A stretch of DNA of 64,000 bases from the NCBI RefSeq assembly GCF_016834655.1, contig NZ_JAENHP010000031.1:39869-103868 (forward strand), read 5' to 3'. Shown in pieces: positions 42,528 through 50,328 of this stretch (position 1 is the stretch's first letter; every line of letters begins with the position of its first letter). The notes below the pieces were generated by a model. It searched no databases. It was not told where the DNA came from and was given only the letters and a program-made list of their open reading frames with translations. This stretch comes from Paractinoplanes ovalisporus (GTDB lineage: Bacteria > Actinomycetota > Actinomycetes > Mycobacteriales > Micromonosporaceae). A program made the translations under genes and the position numbers.

Positions 42528-43123
42528 AGCAGCGCAACCTGGTCGTCGTCTCCGCCGGCCTGAGCCAGCCGTCCTCCACTCGGCTGCTGGCCGACCGGCT
42601 GGCCGCGGCGACGATCGAGGCCGGCCCGGGCATCGAGTTCACGGTCACCGTGATCGAGCTGCGCGACCTGGCCCACGACATCGCCAACCACCTGCTCACC
42701 GGGTTCCCGCCGGCCGCGCTGAAGGACGCCCTGGACGCGGTGGCCGGCGCCGACGCCCTGATCGCGGTGACGCCGATCTTCACCGCCAGCTACAGCGGGC
42801 TGTTCAAGTCGTTCTTCGACGTGCTCGACAAGGACGTGCTCGACGGCAAGCCGGTGCTGATCGCGGCCACGGCCGGGACCGCCCGCCACTCGCTGGCACT
42901 GGAGCACGCGCTGCGCCCGATGTTCGCGTACCTGCACGCCGTCGTCGTTCCCACCTCGGTCTTCGCCGCCAGCGACGACTGGGGCGCCGACTCGGCCGAC
43001 GGCCTGCTGCAGTCGCGCATCACCCGGGCCGCGGGCGAGCTGGCGGCCGAGGTCGAACGCCGCGAGCCGGTCACCGTGGCCGACCCGTTCGCGCTGACGG
43101 TCGACTTCAAGGACCTCCTTTAA
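42524..43123 (+). CDS. NADPH-dependent FMN reductase, CE1759 family
   Basis: 199 residues of flavodoxin-like fold: VVVSAGLSQPSSTRLLADRL at the phosphate loop, TPIFTASYSGLFKSFFDVLDKDVLDGKPVLIAATAGT around the isoalloxazine site. Coupled by ATGA to the monooxygenase, to which it supplies FMNH2. The last residues (DFKDLL) end just before the phosphatase gene. Confidence 0.9.
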   Translation: MKQRNLVVVSAGLSQPSSTRLLADRLAAATIEAGPGIEFTVTVIELRDLAHDIANHLLTGFPPAALKDALDAVAGADALIAVTPIFTASYSGLFKSFFDVLDKDVLDGKPVLIAATAGTARHSLALEHALRPMFAYLHAVVVPTSVFAASDDWGADSADGLLQSRITRAAGELAAEVERREPVTVADPFALTVDFKDLL

Positions 43124-43153
43124 TGCTCTTCGCGGCAGGGTAGAAAGAACAGC

Positions 43154-43726
43154 ATGGGTGAGATCGTCTTGATCCGGCACGGGCAGACCGAGTGGAGCGC
43201 CAACGGCCGCCACACCTCGTACACCGACCTCGACCTGACCGAGGAGGGCGAGCGCCAGGCGCGAGCCGTCGCCGACCGGGTCAAGGACCGGCAGTTCGTG
43301 GCCGTCATCTCCAGCCCGCGGCACCGGGCGCTGCGCACCGCCGAGCTGGCCGGCCTCACGGTCACCGAGACGACCGACGACCTGGTGGAGTGGAACTACG
43401 GCGAATACGAGGGCATCACCTCGGCCGAGATCCACCAGACCGACCCCGACTGGTGGCTGTTCCGGGACGGGGCGCCCGGCGGCGAGTCCCCGGCCCAGAT
43501 CTCCGAGCGCATCGACCGCGTACTCGGAAAGGTCCGTCCGATGCTCGACCAGGGTGACGTGGCCCTGATCGGGCACGGGCACGCGCTGCGGGTGGTCGGT
43601 GCGCGCTGGATCGGGATGCCGGCCGAGGGCGGGGGCCGGCTCAAGCTGGGCACGGCCACCCTGTCCGTCCTCGGCTTCGACCACGGGCGCACCGCCATCG
43701 ACGTGTGGAACTCGCCCTGCGGATAA
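43154..43726 (+). CDS. Histidine phosphatase (phosphoglycerate-mutase-like)
   Basis: 190 residues. The phosphohistidine motif is LIRHGQTEW at 5-13; SSPRHRALRTAEL holds the second Arg, WNYGEYEG the acidic residue and IGHGHALRVV the C-terminal His. These define the acid-phosphatase/PGM superfamily, with a broad-specificity small-phosphate phosphatase most likely. It starts 30 bp after the FMN reductase gene on the same strand and may be co-transcribed. Confidence 0.9.
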   Translation: MGEIVLIRHGQTEWSANGRHTSYTDLDLTEEGERQARAVADRVKDRQFVAVISSPRHRALRTAELAGLTVTETTDDLVEWNYGEYEGITSAEIHQTDPDWWLFRDGAPGGESPAQISERIDRVLGKVRPMLDQGDVALIGHGHALRVVGARWIGMPAEGGGRLKLGTATLSVLGFDHGRTAIDVWNSPCG

Positions 43727-43737
43727 GCCGTATGATC

Positions 43738-43752
43738 ATGCAACCTTTGCAT
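43738..43752. promoter_or_regulatory. Inverted repeat ATGCAA-CCT-TTGCAT
   Basis: A perfect 6-bp dyad with a 3-bp spacer, 43 bp upstream of the phosphoesterase start. AT-rich against the background; a candidate operator for that gene. Confidence 0.4.
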
Positions 43753-43795
43753 TGATGGTGCCTGATGTTGCGGTGCGGCCGAGATATTGAGCGGC

Positions 43796-45586
43796 GTGGA
43801 ACGAAGGAATCTGTTCAGGGCGGCCGCTGCCGCATCCCTTGTCACTGCCGCCGCCCCCTCGGCCGCCTCCGCCGCGCCCGCCGCTTTTGATCAGGACGAT
43901 CCGCGGTTCGCGCTCGCGGTGCTGCCGGACACGCAGTATCTGTTCGACGCCGACAGCTCCGACCCGGCGCCGCTCAAGGAGACGTTCAACTATCTGCTGC
44001 AGCAGCGGGCCGACGACAACATCGCCTTCCTGACCCACCTCGGCGACGTCACCGAGCACGGCACCGAGCAGGAGATCGTGCTGGCCGGGCAGACGTTCAC
44101 CAAGATCGACGGGAAGCTGCCGTACAGCGTTCTGGCCGGTAATCACGACATCAACGGCTCTCTTGACGACCAGCGTGGTCCCAGTGCCTATCTGTCAGTC
44201 TTCGGGCCGTCCCGTTTCGAGCGCTCCCGGTCCTTCCTCGGCGCCTCGCCGGACGGCTACAACAGCGCTCATCTTCTTTCCGCGGCCGGCCGGACGTGGC
44301 TGATCCTGGCGCTTGACTGGCGCATTTCGGACAAAGGGCTGGCCTGGGCGTCGTCGATCATGGCGGCGCACCGGGTGCCGACGATCGTCACGACCCACGA
44401 CCTGGCTTTCGCCGACGACTCCGGGAAGGCCTCGCTGTCGGGCAACGGCCAGCGCCTCTGGGACAAGCTGATCAAAGACAACGACCAGATATTCCTGACC
44501 CTGAACGGGCACTACTGGCCGCCCGGGCGCACGACGCTGCAGAATGCCGAGGGCAACGACGTCCACGTGCACATCACCAACTACCAGGACCGCTACTACG
44601 GCGGCGCCGCCATGATCCGGCTCTACCACTTCGACCTGGGCCGCAACCGGATCGACGTCGAGACGTTCGCACCCTGGTTCCTGGCCCGCGACCCGGCCAA
44701 GCGCACCCCGCTCGAGGCCGAGACGATCGAGCTGACCAGCGACGTCGACCGGTTCAGCCTGGAGTTCGACTTCGACGCGCGCTTCCCGGTGGCCAAGCCC
44801 GCGCCGCGTCCGGCGGCCCAGGTCGTCGACCGGCACACCGCCGCCTACTGGCGATTCGACCAGGCCGGTCAGAGCACGGCCGACGGCGCCACCGTGCGGG
44901 ATCTCAGCGGCCAGGGCAACCATTTAACCGTACGGCGTCTCGCGAACAGCACGCCCGAAACGCTGACCCTCTCCACGGAGCACCACGTCGGCGCCCCCGC
45001 CCACGCCAGCCTGCGCTTCGACGGCGGCAAGGGCCCCGACCGCGGCGCGATCCTGCAGACGGCGGCCAACGCGCCCCTCAACAGCGCGAAGTTCCTCGGC
45101 GGCTACACCATCGAGGCGTTCGTCAAGCTGCCCGAGCCGTTCATCGGCGACCACGCGTGGATGGGCATCCTCAGCTGGGAGGGCCGCGCGGGTGACGCCG
45201 GCAAGCACAGCGGCTGGTCCGACCTCGAACCCACATGCAGCCTGAACATCTCGGGCGAGCGGTTCCTGCAGTACGTGCTCTACTCCGAGGTGGGCGACCA
45301 CAACCCGACGTCGTGGAGCCACGCCCTGCCGACCGGCGTCTGGCAGCACCTCGCGGTCGTCAACGACGGGAAACGCTCGATCGTCCACGTCAACGGCTCG
45401 AAGATCGCGCGCAACCCCACCCAGCCGGCCCAGGGCATCGCCACCGTCGGCCGTCCGTTCACGATCGGGGCGACGTCGTTCGACCTCAAGTACGGCCAGG
45501 GCTTCTACGGCTGGATCGGCGATGTGCGGATCACTGCCCGCGCGCTGCGTCCGGCCCAGTTCCTGCCCGGGGGACGCTATCGCTGA
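43796..45586 (+). CDS. Tat-exported metallophosphoesterase with LamG-like domain
   Basis: 596 residues from GTG 43796 (in-frame TTG 43787 is possible). The N-terminus MERRNLFRAAAAASLVTA is a twin-arginine signal ending in AASAAPA. The calcineurin-type phosphoesterase has LPDTQYLFD, LTHLGDVTEHG, VLAGNHDIN, VTTHDLAF and LNGHYWPPG, giving the metal ligands D/D-x-N-H/H/H. A C-terminal concanavalin-like LamG domain (about 345-590; AYWRFDQAG, YTIEAFVKLPE, WQHLAVVNDGKRSIVHVNGSKI) probably binds carbohydrate. It likely removes phosphate from extracellular substrates. Confidence 0.88.
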   Translation: MERRNLFRAAAAASLVTAAAPSAASAAPAAFDQDDPRFALAVLPDTQYLFDADSSDPAPLKETFNYLLQQRADDNIAFLTHLGDVTEHGTEQEIVLAGQTFTKIDGKLPYSVLAGNHDINGSLDDQRGPSAYLSVFGPSRFERSRSFLGASPDGYNSAHLLSAAGRTWLILALDWRISDKGLAWASSIMAAHRVPTIVTTHDLAFADDSGKASLSGNGQRLWDKLIKDNDQIFLTLNGHYWPPGRTTLQNAEGNDVHVHITNYQDRYYGGAAMIRLYHFDLGRNRIDVETFAPWFLARDPAKRTPLEAETIELTSDVDRFSLEFDFDARFPVAKPAPRPAAQVVDRHTAAYWRFDQAGQSTADGATVRDLSGQGNHLTVRRLANSTPETLTLSTEHHVGAPAHASLRFDGGKGPDRGAILQTAANAPLNSAKFLGGYTIEAFVKLPEPFIGDHAWMGILSWEGRAGDAGKHSGWSDLEPTCSLNISGERFLQYVLYSEVGDHNPTSWSHALPTGVWQHLAVVNDGKRSIVHVNGSKIARNPTQPAQGIATVGRPFTIGATSFDLKYGQGFYGWIGDVRITARALRPAQFLPGGRYR

Positions 45587-45633
45587 CCCTGCGTCCGTCT
45601 CAGTTCCGGCCCGCGGGCGCTACCGCTGACCCC
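45546..45633. repeat. 44-bp duplication spanning the phosphoesterase stop codon
   Basis: The last ~38 bases of the coding sequence plus stop (45546-45589, starting TGCGTCCGGCCCAGTTCC and ending CGCTGACCC) are repeated immediately after (45590-45633) with a few substitutions, including a second TGA. The second copy is non-coding. See the matching pattern at 56238 and 57282. Confidence 0.8.
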
Positions 45634-45656
45634 GGGTGTCGTCGGATGATCCGTGC

Positions 45657-47036
45657 ATGGACGGTAAGGCCCGGGGTCTCGCGTTGCTGGTCGCGGGCGC
45701 GTTCTTCATGGAGATCCTGGACGCGACGGTGATCGCCCCCGCGGCGCCGCACATCGCCGCGGATCTCGGGGTGCAGCCGGTCAGCGTGAACGTGGCGATC
45801 ACCGCCTACCTGCTCACGCTGGCCGTCTTCATCCCGATCAGCGGCTGGCTCACCGAACGCCACGGCGCCCGCCGGGTCTTCGCCGTCGCGCTGATCGTCT
45901 TCACGCTGGCCTCGGTCGGGTGCGCCGCCGCGCAGAACCTGCCGATGCTGGTCGGCACCCGGGCACTGCAGGGCATCGGCGGCGCCCTGATGGTGCCGGT
46001 CGGCCGCCTGGTGGTGATCCGCACGACGGCCAAGACCGACCTGGTGCGCGCCATCGCCTACCTGACCTGGCCCGCACTGGCCGCCCCACTGATCGCACCG
46101 GCGCTCGGGGGCATCCTGAGCACGTACGCAAGCTGGCGTCTGATCTTCCTGATCAACGTGCCGCTCGGGATGGCCGCCCTGGTGCTGGCCCGCCGCCTGG
46201 TGCCCGACGTGCGTTCGGAAACCCCACGTCCCCTGGACTGGCGCGGTTTCCTCCTGATCGCCGGCGGCACGGCGACCCTGGTGGCCGGCCTGGAGGCGAT
46301 CGCCGGCCGCGAGCCGCGTTGGCCTCTGGTGGCGTCCCTTCTGGTGCTGGCCGCTCTGACGCTGACCGGCGCCGCGTTGTACCTGCTGCGGTCGGCCCAT
46401 CCTCTGGTCGACTTGCGCATCTTCCGCGTACGCACCTACCGGGCGACGGCACTGGGCGGCTCAATGTTCCGGGCCGTCATCACCGCGATCCCGTTCCTGC
46501 TGCCGCTCTTCTTCCAGCTCGGCTTCGGCTGGACCGCGGCCCAGGCCGGCCTGGTGGTGATCGCGCTGTTCGCCGGCAACATCGGCATCAAGCCGGCCAC
46601 CACGCCCCTGATGCGCCGCTTCGGCATCCGTACGGTGATGCTGGGCTCGATCGTTGCTTCCGCTACGTGTCTGGTCGGGATCGCGTTGCTCTCCCGGGGT
46701 TCCCCGCTGGTCGTCACGCTGGCGGTGCTGCTGCTGAGCGGGGTGTTCCGCTCGACCGGCTTCACCACGTACAACACGGTCGCCTTCGCCGACGTGCCAC
46801 CCGCGCGGATGACCAGTGCCAACACGCTGATGTCGACCGTTCAGGAGTTAGGGGCCGGGCTGGGGGTGGCGTTGGGTGCGCTTCTCGTACGCCTTGGGGA
46901 TGCCTTTACCTCGGGCGCTGAGTCGCCTTTCCGGGTCGCGTTCGTGTTGCTGGCGGTGTTGTTGCTGGCTCCTGCTGTTGAGGCGTTCCGGTTGCCCCGT
47001 ACGGCTGGGAACGTGGTCGCTGGGCGCGCGTCCTAG
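45657..47036 (+). CDS. MFS multidrug exporter (DHA2/EmrB-like)
   Basis: 459 residues from ATG 45657, with 12-14 helices. LDATVIAPAAPHIAADLG in helix 1 is the DHA2 motif D1. GWLTERHGARRVF is motif A, LVGTRALQGIGGALMVP motif B, and APLIAPALGGILSTYASWRLIFLINVPLG motif C of drug-proton antiporters. The last codons (GRAS, TAG) run into a 68-bp repeat unit. No adjacent regulator is seen; the substrate is unknown. Confidence 0.92.
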   Translation: MDGKARGLALLVAGAFFMEILDATVIAPAAPHIAADLGVQPVSVNVAITAYLLTLAVFIPISGWLTERHGARRVFAVALIVFTLASVGCAAAQNLPMLVGTRALQGIGGALMVPVGRLVVIRTTAKTDLVRAIAYLTWPALAAPLIAPALGGILSTYASWRLIFLINVPLGMAALVLARRLVPDVRSETPRPLDWRGFLLIAGGTATLVAGLEAIAGREPRWPLVASLLVLAALTLTGAALYLLRSAHPLVDLRIFRVRTYRATALGGSMFRAVITAIPFLLPLFFQLGFGWTAAQAGLVVIALFAGNIGIKPATTPLMRRFGIRTVMLGSIVASATCLVGIALLSRGSPLVVTLAVLLLSGVFRSTGFTTYNTVAFADVPPARMTSANTLMSTVQELGAGLGVALGALLVRLGDAFTSGAESPFRVAFVLLAVLLLAPAVEAFRLPRTAGNVVAGRAS

Positions 47037-47181
47037 GTGGGCGGCGTCGTGGTTGGGGTTGCTGCGGCCTGGGTTGTTGCGCGGCTCCGGCTTCCAGGCG
47101 CGCGGCGTCGTGGTCCGGCTCCCTGCCGCCGTCTGGCGTGGGTGGGTTGTTGCGCGGGTTGCCAGGCGTGCGGCGTCGTGA
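47032..47181. repeat. 68-bp-type array, three copies (array B-up)
   Basis: Cores read on the minus strand: complement 47161-47181, 47093-47113 (68 bp apart) and a degenerate one at 47032-47052 (61 bp on) that overlaps the stop codon of the MFS gene. Cores point away from the MRQLQLF gene at 47377, exactly as in array A. Confidence 0.82.
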
Positions 47182-47273
47182 TCGGGGTTGCTGCCGCCGC
47201 TTGGGGTGGGTGGGTGGTCTTTCCAGCGTTTTCGTCGCGCGGATTCCTTAACGTGACTCTGTTGTGATCCGCT

Positions 47274-47370
47274 TTTGGTGACAATGGTTGCCTGTGCCAT
47301 TTACGCTGCTTTCGGGATCTAATATTGGCATGATCGAAGAGAGGCTATTCCATCAGGCGTACGGGATAAT
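47274..47370 (+). promoter_or_regulatory. Conserved leader of the MRQLQLF locus, copy B
   Basis: TGGTGACAATGGTTGCCTGT lies within 47274-47295. After 28 diverged bases comes ATTGGCATGATCGAAGAGA (47324-47342), then 22 bp to GATAAT (47365-47370), which ends 6 nt before ATG 47377. Both blocks are identical to copy A and the 28-bp gap is the same length. Confidence 0.6.
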
Positions 47371-47376
47371 TTCTTC

Positions 47377-47793
47377 ATGCGGCAGCTCCAGTTGTTCAGC
47401 TCTTCAGAACTCGCTAAAATGCGCGACCGGACAAAGCGTCGAAACTATTCACCGGAGGCTGAGGAGTTCCGCCGCGAGCACGAACGGCACCGTGCGTGGG
47501 GCTTGGCTCAGCGTCACGCAAACGCCCCCTCCCTCCCGCGCGTGCGAAAGAGGAGCCCAGCCGCAAAGAGGTTCACCCACCCGCCCCGTCACCGACGGCA
47601 ACACCAAATTGCGCAGTCAGCCCCAATGGTCAAAACGGCCAGCCTGCCGCGCCAATCCAGGCCGCCCTGCCGGTCGCCGGTGCCAGCAGATCCATCGGCC
47701 GAGCCAGCAAATTCAAAACCACCCAGCGGTGCCGCTCGAGCGAACATTGCAAACGCCCACCCACTATTCCGTCCACCTATTACAACCGAATAG
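47377..47793 (+). CDS. MRQLQLF-family small basic protein, copy B
   Basis: 138 residues. The first ~47 residues (MRQLQLF, SSELAKMRDRTK, RNYSPEAEEFRREHERHRAWGL) are nearly identical to copy A at 21460 and predicted to be helical and charged. The remainder is Pro/Arg/Ala-rich and disordered. The start is fixed by comparison: upstream sequence is conserved in both copies but shifted by one base, so only the frame from MRQ is shared. A leaderless GATAAT promoter is likely. I do not recognise the family. A DNA- or RNA-binding role is a guess from charge. It is flanked by 68-bp arrays on both sides. Confidence 0.65.
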   Translation: MRQLQLFSSSELAKMRDRTKRRNYSPEAEEFRREHERHRAWGLAQRHANAPSLPRVRKRSPAAKRFTHPPRHRRQHQIAQSAPMVKTASLPRQSRPPCRSPVPADPSAEPANSKPPSGAARANIANAHPLFRPPITTE

Positions 47794-47849
47794 CGCCTTC
47801 GCGAAATAGCGAATCTCACGCCCAGCCCATCGGGCCGCAGCAGGCCCAA

Positions 47850-48210
47850 CCACGACGCCGCGCACCTGGCATGCCGCGTAACCAAAGGCTCGGCGCAGGT
47901 GGCGGCAGTCAGCTCGGCCACGACGCCGCGCGCCTGGCATGCCGCGCAACAACCTACTCACACCGGGCGGCGGCAGGAAGCCCGGACCGCGACGGCGCGC
48001 GCCGGGCAATCCGCGCGACAACCCACCCACACCAGGCGGCCGCAGCAACCCGGCCACGACGCCGCGCGCCTGGCGGGCCGCGCGACCACCGGGCCGGCGC
48101 AGGTGGCGGCAGTCAGCCCGGCCGCGACGCCGCGCGCCTGGCAATCCGCGTAACCAAAGGCTCGGCGCAGGTGGCGGCAGTCGGCTCGGCCACGATGCCG
48201 CGCGCCTATC
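47850..48210. repeat. 68-bp tandem array, six copies (array B-down)
   Basis: Plus-strand cores at 47850, 47918, 47987, 48054, 48122 and 48190, spaced 67-69 bp. The third copy is degenerate (CCGCGACGGCGCGCGCC). Units carry GGCGCAGGTGGCGGCAGTC in place of part of the array A unit. The array lies in the 516-bp space between the MRQLQLF gene and the GGDEF gene, which holds no other gene. Confidence 0.88.
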
Positions 48211-48309
48211 GGCCGACGCATCAAGGACCGCAACCATAAGGCCTAGCTCAGCCGCTACCTCGCACGGCCGAACAGATTCTTGGGACGTCGTGCAGTGAGG
48301 AGCGGGCGA

Positions 48310-49809
48310 GTGGTGCTCTGGGTGCTGTGCGCGGCCTACCTGGCCACCATGGCGGGCATCGTGGTCGCCGTCGCCGCCGGGGGAGCAGTCGACAAGGTCG
48401 CCGGCCCGGTCATGGTCGTGCTCGGGATCGTTGCAGTTGTCTACTCCACCCGCGTTGCCCGCGATCCTCGGCTCGACGTCAGCCTGCGGCGGTTCTGGCG
48501 CCTGGTCACCGTGGCCCTCGGCTTGGCCCTGGCCACGCCCGTGCTGTTCCTGTTCGTGACCGGGGCGGCGCCGTTTCCGCAGCCCGGCGACGGAGCCCAC
48601 CTGCTGTTCGTCCTCATCCTGTTCCTGGCCCTGCTGTCCTATCCCGTGCGCGCGGCCACCCGCCGGGAACGCTGGAAGGCCCTGCTCGACGCGGCCACGG
48701 TCGCCCTTGGCGCCTCGATGGTGCTCTGGTACATCGTGATCGGCCCCGCCCTGGTCCGCGAGGGCGCCTCGGTGCGCCTGGTGCTGGCCGCGTCCGCGTA
48801 CCCCGTCGTCGATTTGCTGACCCTGTTCGCGTTCGCCCGGGTGCTGATGCGCGGGACCGAACGTGCCACCCGCCGCCCCCTGCTGTTGCTCGGCACGGGC
48901 GTGTTCCCCCTGTTCGTCGGCGACGTCTACCTCGGCTTCACCCAGGCTCAGACGATCGCGGTAGCCCGTACGCCATGGCAGTTCGCCTGCTGGCTGACCA
49001 TGCACCTGCTGCTGGCATGCGGCGCGGCCGACCAGTGGCAACGCCTCGCCAGCGGCGACGACCGCGGCACCCGGCACGGGCGGCTGGCCACCAACCTGCC
49101 GTACATCGCCATCGGCGTCGGCTACCTGCTGATGGGCGCAGCCTCCGTGCGCGAGGGGCAGATCTATCCCTGGTCCGGCCTGGTCGTCGGAAGCATGGGC
49201 ATCACCGGGGTGGTCGTGGTGCGCCAGATGCTGGCCCAGAACGAGAGCGACGAGGCCGCGGCCACGGACGCCCTGACCGGCCTGGCCAACCGCGCCCGCC
49301 TGCACCGCGAGCTGGCCGTGTCCCTGCCCCGCGCGGACCGGTCCGGCCGGGCCGTCGGCGTCCTGCTGATCGACCTGAACGGTTTCAAACCGATCAACGA
49401 CACCCTCGGCCACCAGGCCGGCGACCAGTTGCTGGTCTCAGTGGCCGGGGCTTTGCGCCGCAGCGTCCGCGGCGACGACTTGGCCGGCCGCCTGGGCGGT
49501 GACGAGTTCGCGGTGGTGCTGCGCTCAGTCGGCGGCCCCGACGAGGCGGTGGCGGTGGCCCGGCGCATCACCGAGGCCTTGGCCGAGCCGATCGTCATAG
49601 CCGGCGAGCCGGTGCGCGCTTCGGCCAGCATCGGGGTGGCCGTGAGCAACTCCGGCGCGACCCCCGACGAGGTGCTGCACCGCGCCGACGTAGCCATGTA
49701 CCAGGCCAAACGCGCCAAAGCAGCGTGGACCTTGTGGCGCGACGACCTCGAAACCGCGTCGGCCTCCCATGAGAGAAGCGCTCGCGAGCATCCGACCCGT
49801 CTACCGTGA
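48310..49809 (+). CDS. Membrane diguanylate cyclase (GGDEF)
   Basis: 499 residues from GTG 48310, with GAGGAG 7 nt upstream; in-frame GTG 48295 is possible. About nine to ten hydrophobic helices occupy residues 1-310. The GGDEF domain follows (ATDALTGLANRARLH, LLIDLNGFKPINDTLGHQAGDQLL). The active site RLGGDEFAVVL is intact and preceded by RGDD, an RxxD inhibitory site at the right spacing. It should synthesise c-di-GMP under product feedback. There is no EAL domain, unlike the protein at 18380. Confidence 0.92.
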   Translation: MVLWVLCAAYLATMAGIVVAVAAGGAVDKVAGPVMVVLGIVAVVYSTRVARDPRLDVSLRRFWRLVTVALGLALATPVLFLFVTGAAPFPQPGDGAHLLFVLILFLALLSYPVRAATRRERWKALLDAATVALGASMVLWYIVIGPALVREGASVRLVLAASAYPVVDLLTLFAFARVLMRGTERATRRPLLLLGTGVFPLFVGDVYLGFTQAQTIAVARTPWQFACWLTMHLLLACGAADQWQRLASGDDRGTRHGRLATNLPYIAIGVGYLLMGAASVREGQIYPWSGLVVGSMGITGVVVVRQMLAQNESDEAAATDALTGLANRARLHRELAVSLPRADRSGRAVGVLLIDLNGFKPINDTLGHQAGDQLLVSVAGALRRSVRGDDLAGRLGGDEFAVVLRSVGGPDEAVAVARRITEALAEPIVIAGEPVRASASIGVAVSNSGATPDEVLHRADVAMYQAKRAKAAWTLWRDDLETASASHERSAREHPTRLP

Positions 49810-50202
49810 CCGGCCGGCCTCCTCGTCGACCGGTGGCGTGGTTCCCGATCGGGTGATGCGCATCGCGGTGAGTGTCCGGGCCGTGATGTCGGTCAGCCCG
49901 AAACGCCGAGAGCTGTCCAGAGCGGCGGTCCGGCGCTCGGCGGTGACGTCGGCCGTGGCGATATGGACCGCGCGCCTGGCCGCGTAGGCGAGGTGATGTT
50001 CGGCGCGATGATTGATCCAGCTGGTGGCCAGTTCGGCCGCGATGATGAGGCCCAGGGTGCCGAGGGACAGTAACCCGGCCAGCAGCGCCAAGCGGTAGGC
50101 CATCGCCGAATCGCCGGTGGACGCAAGGCATGCGGCTCCGGCGGCGGTCGCAGCGCCGGAGGGGGAGCTGATCACGAGCACGCGGCGCCAATTGCTCTTC
50201 AT
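49801..50202 (-). CDS. Small membrane protein, unknown function
   Basis: 133 residues from ATG 50202. A basic N-terminus (MKSNWRRVLVI) leads into two hydrophobic segments (about 8-28 and 38-62, YRLALLAGLLSLGTLGLIIAAEL), then a His/Arg-rich helical region (NHRAEHHLAYAARRAV) and a polar tail. The 3' end overlaps the converging GGDEF gene by 9 bp. It is divergent from the HTH-E2-like gene across a 126-bp region with palindromes, so it may be co-regulated with it. No family recognised. Confidence 0.6.
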   Translation of the reverse strand: MKSNWRRVLVISSPSGAATAAGAACLASTGDSAMAYRLALLAGLLSLGTLGLIIAAELATSWINHRAEHHLAYAARRAVHIATADVTAERRTAALDSSRRFGLTDITARTLTAMRITRSGTTPPVDEEAGRSR

Positions 50203-50260
50203 CGCCACCCCCATCACCGCCTCAGTACTGCACGAGCATCACAATACGCTAAGATCTTGC

Positions 50261-50305
50261 TCTGATACAGAGCAGATGTTCTGAATCAGAACGGATGCGT
50301 ATAGT
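50261..50305. promoter_or_regulatory. Paired operator and promoter of the HTH-EAD1-E2-like gene
   Basis: TCTGATACAGA (50261-50271) and the perfect 15-bp palindrome GTTCTGAATCAGAAC (50278-50292) are related sites about 19 bp apart. TATAGT (50300-50305) is a good -10; the second palindrome covers the -35 position. GAGGAGG follows before ATG 50329. An autorepressor binding through its own XRE HTH is the natural reading. Confidence 0.65.
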
Positions 50306-50328
50306 CAGGGTGGCGCGAGGAGGCAACC

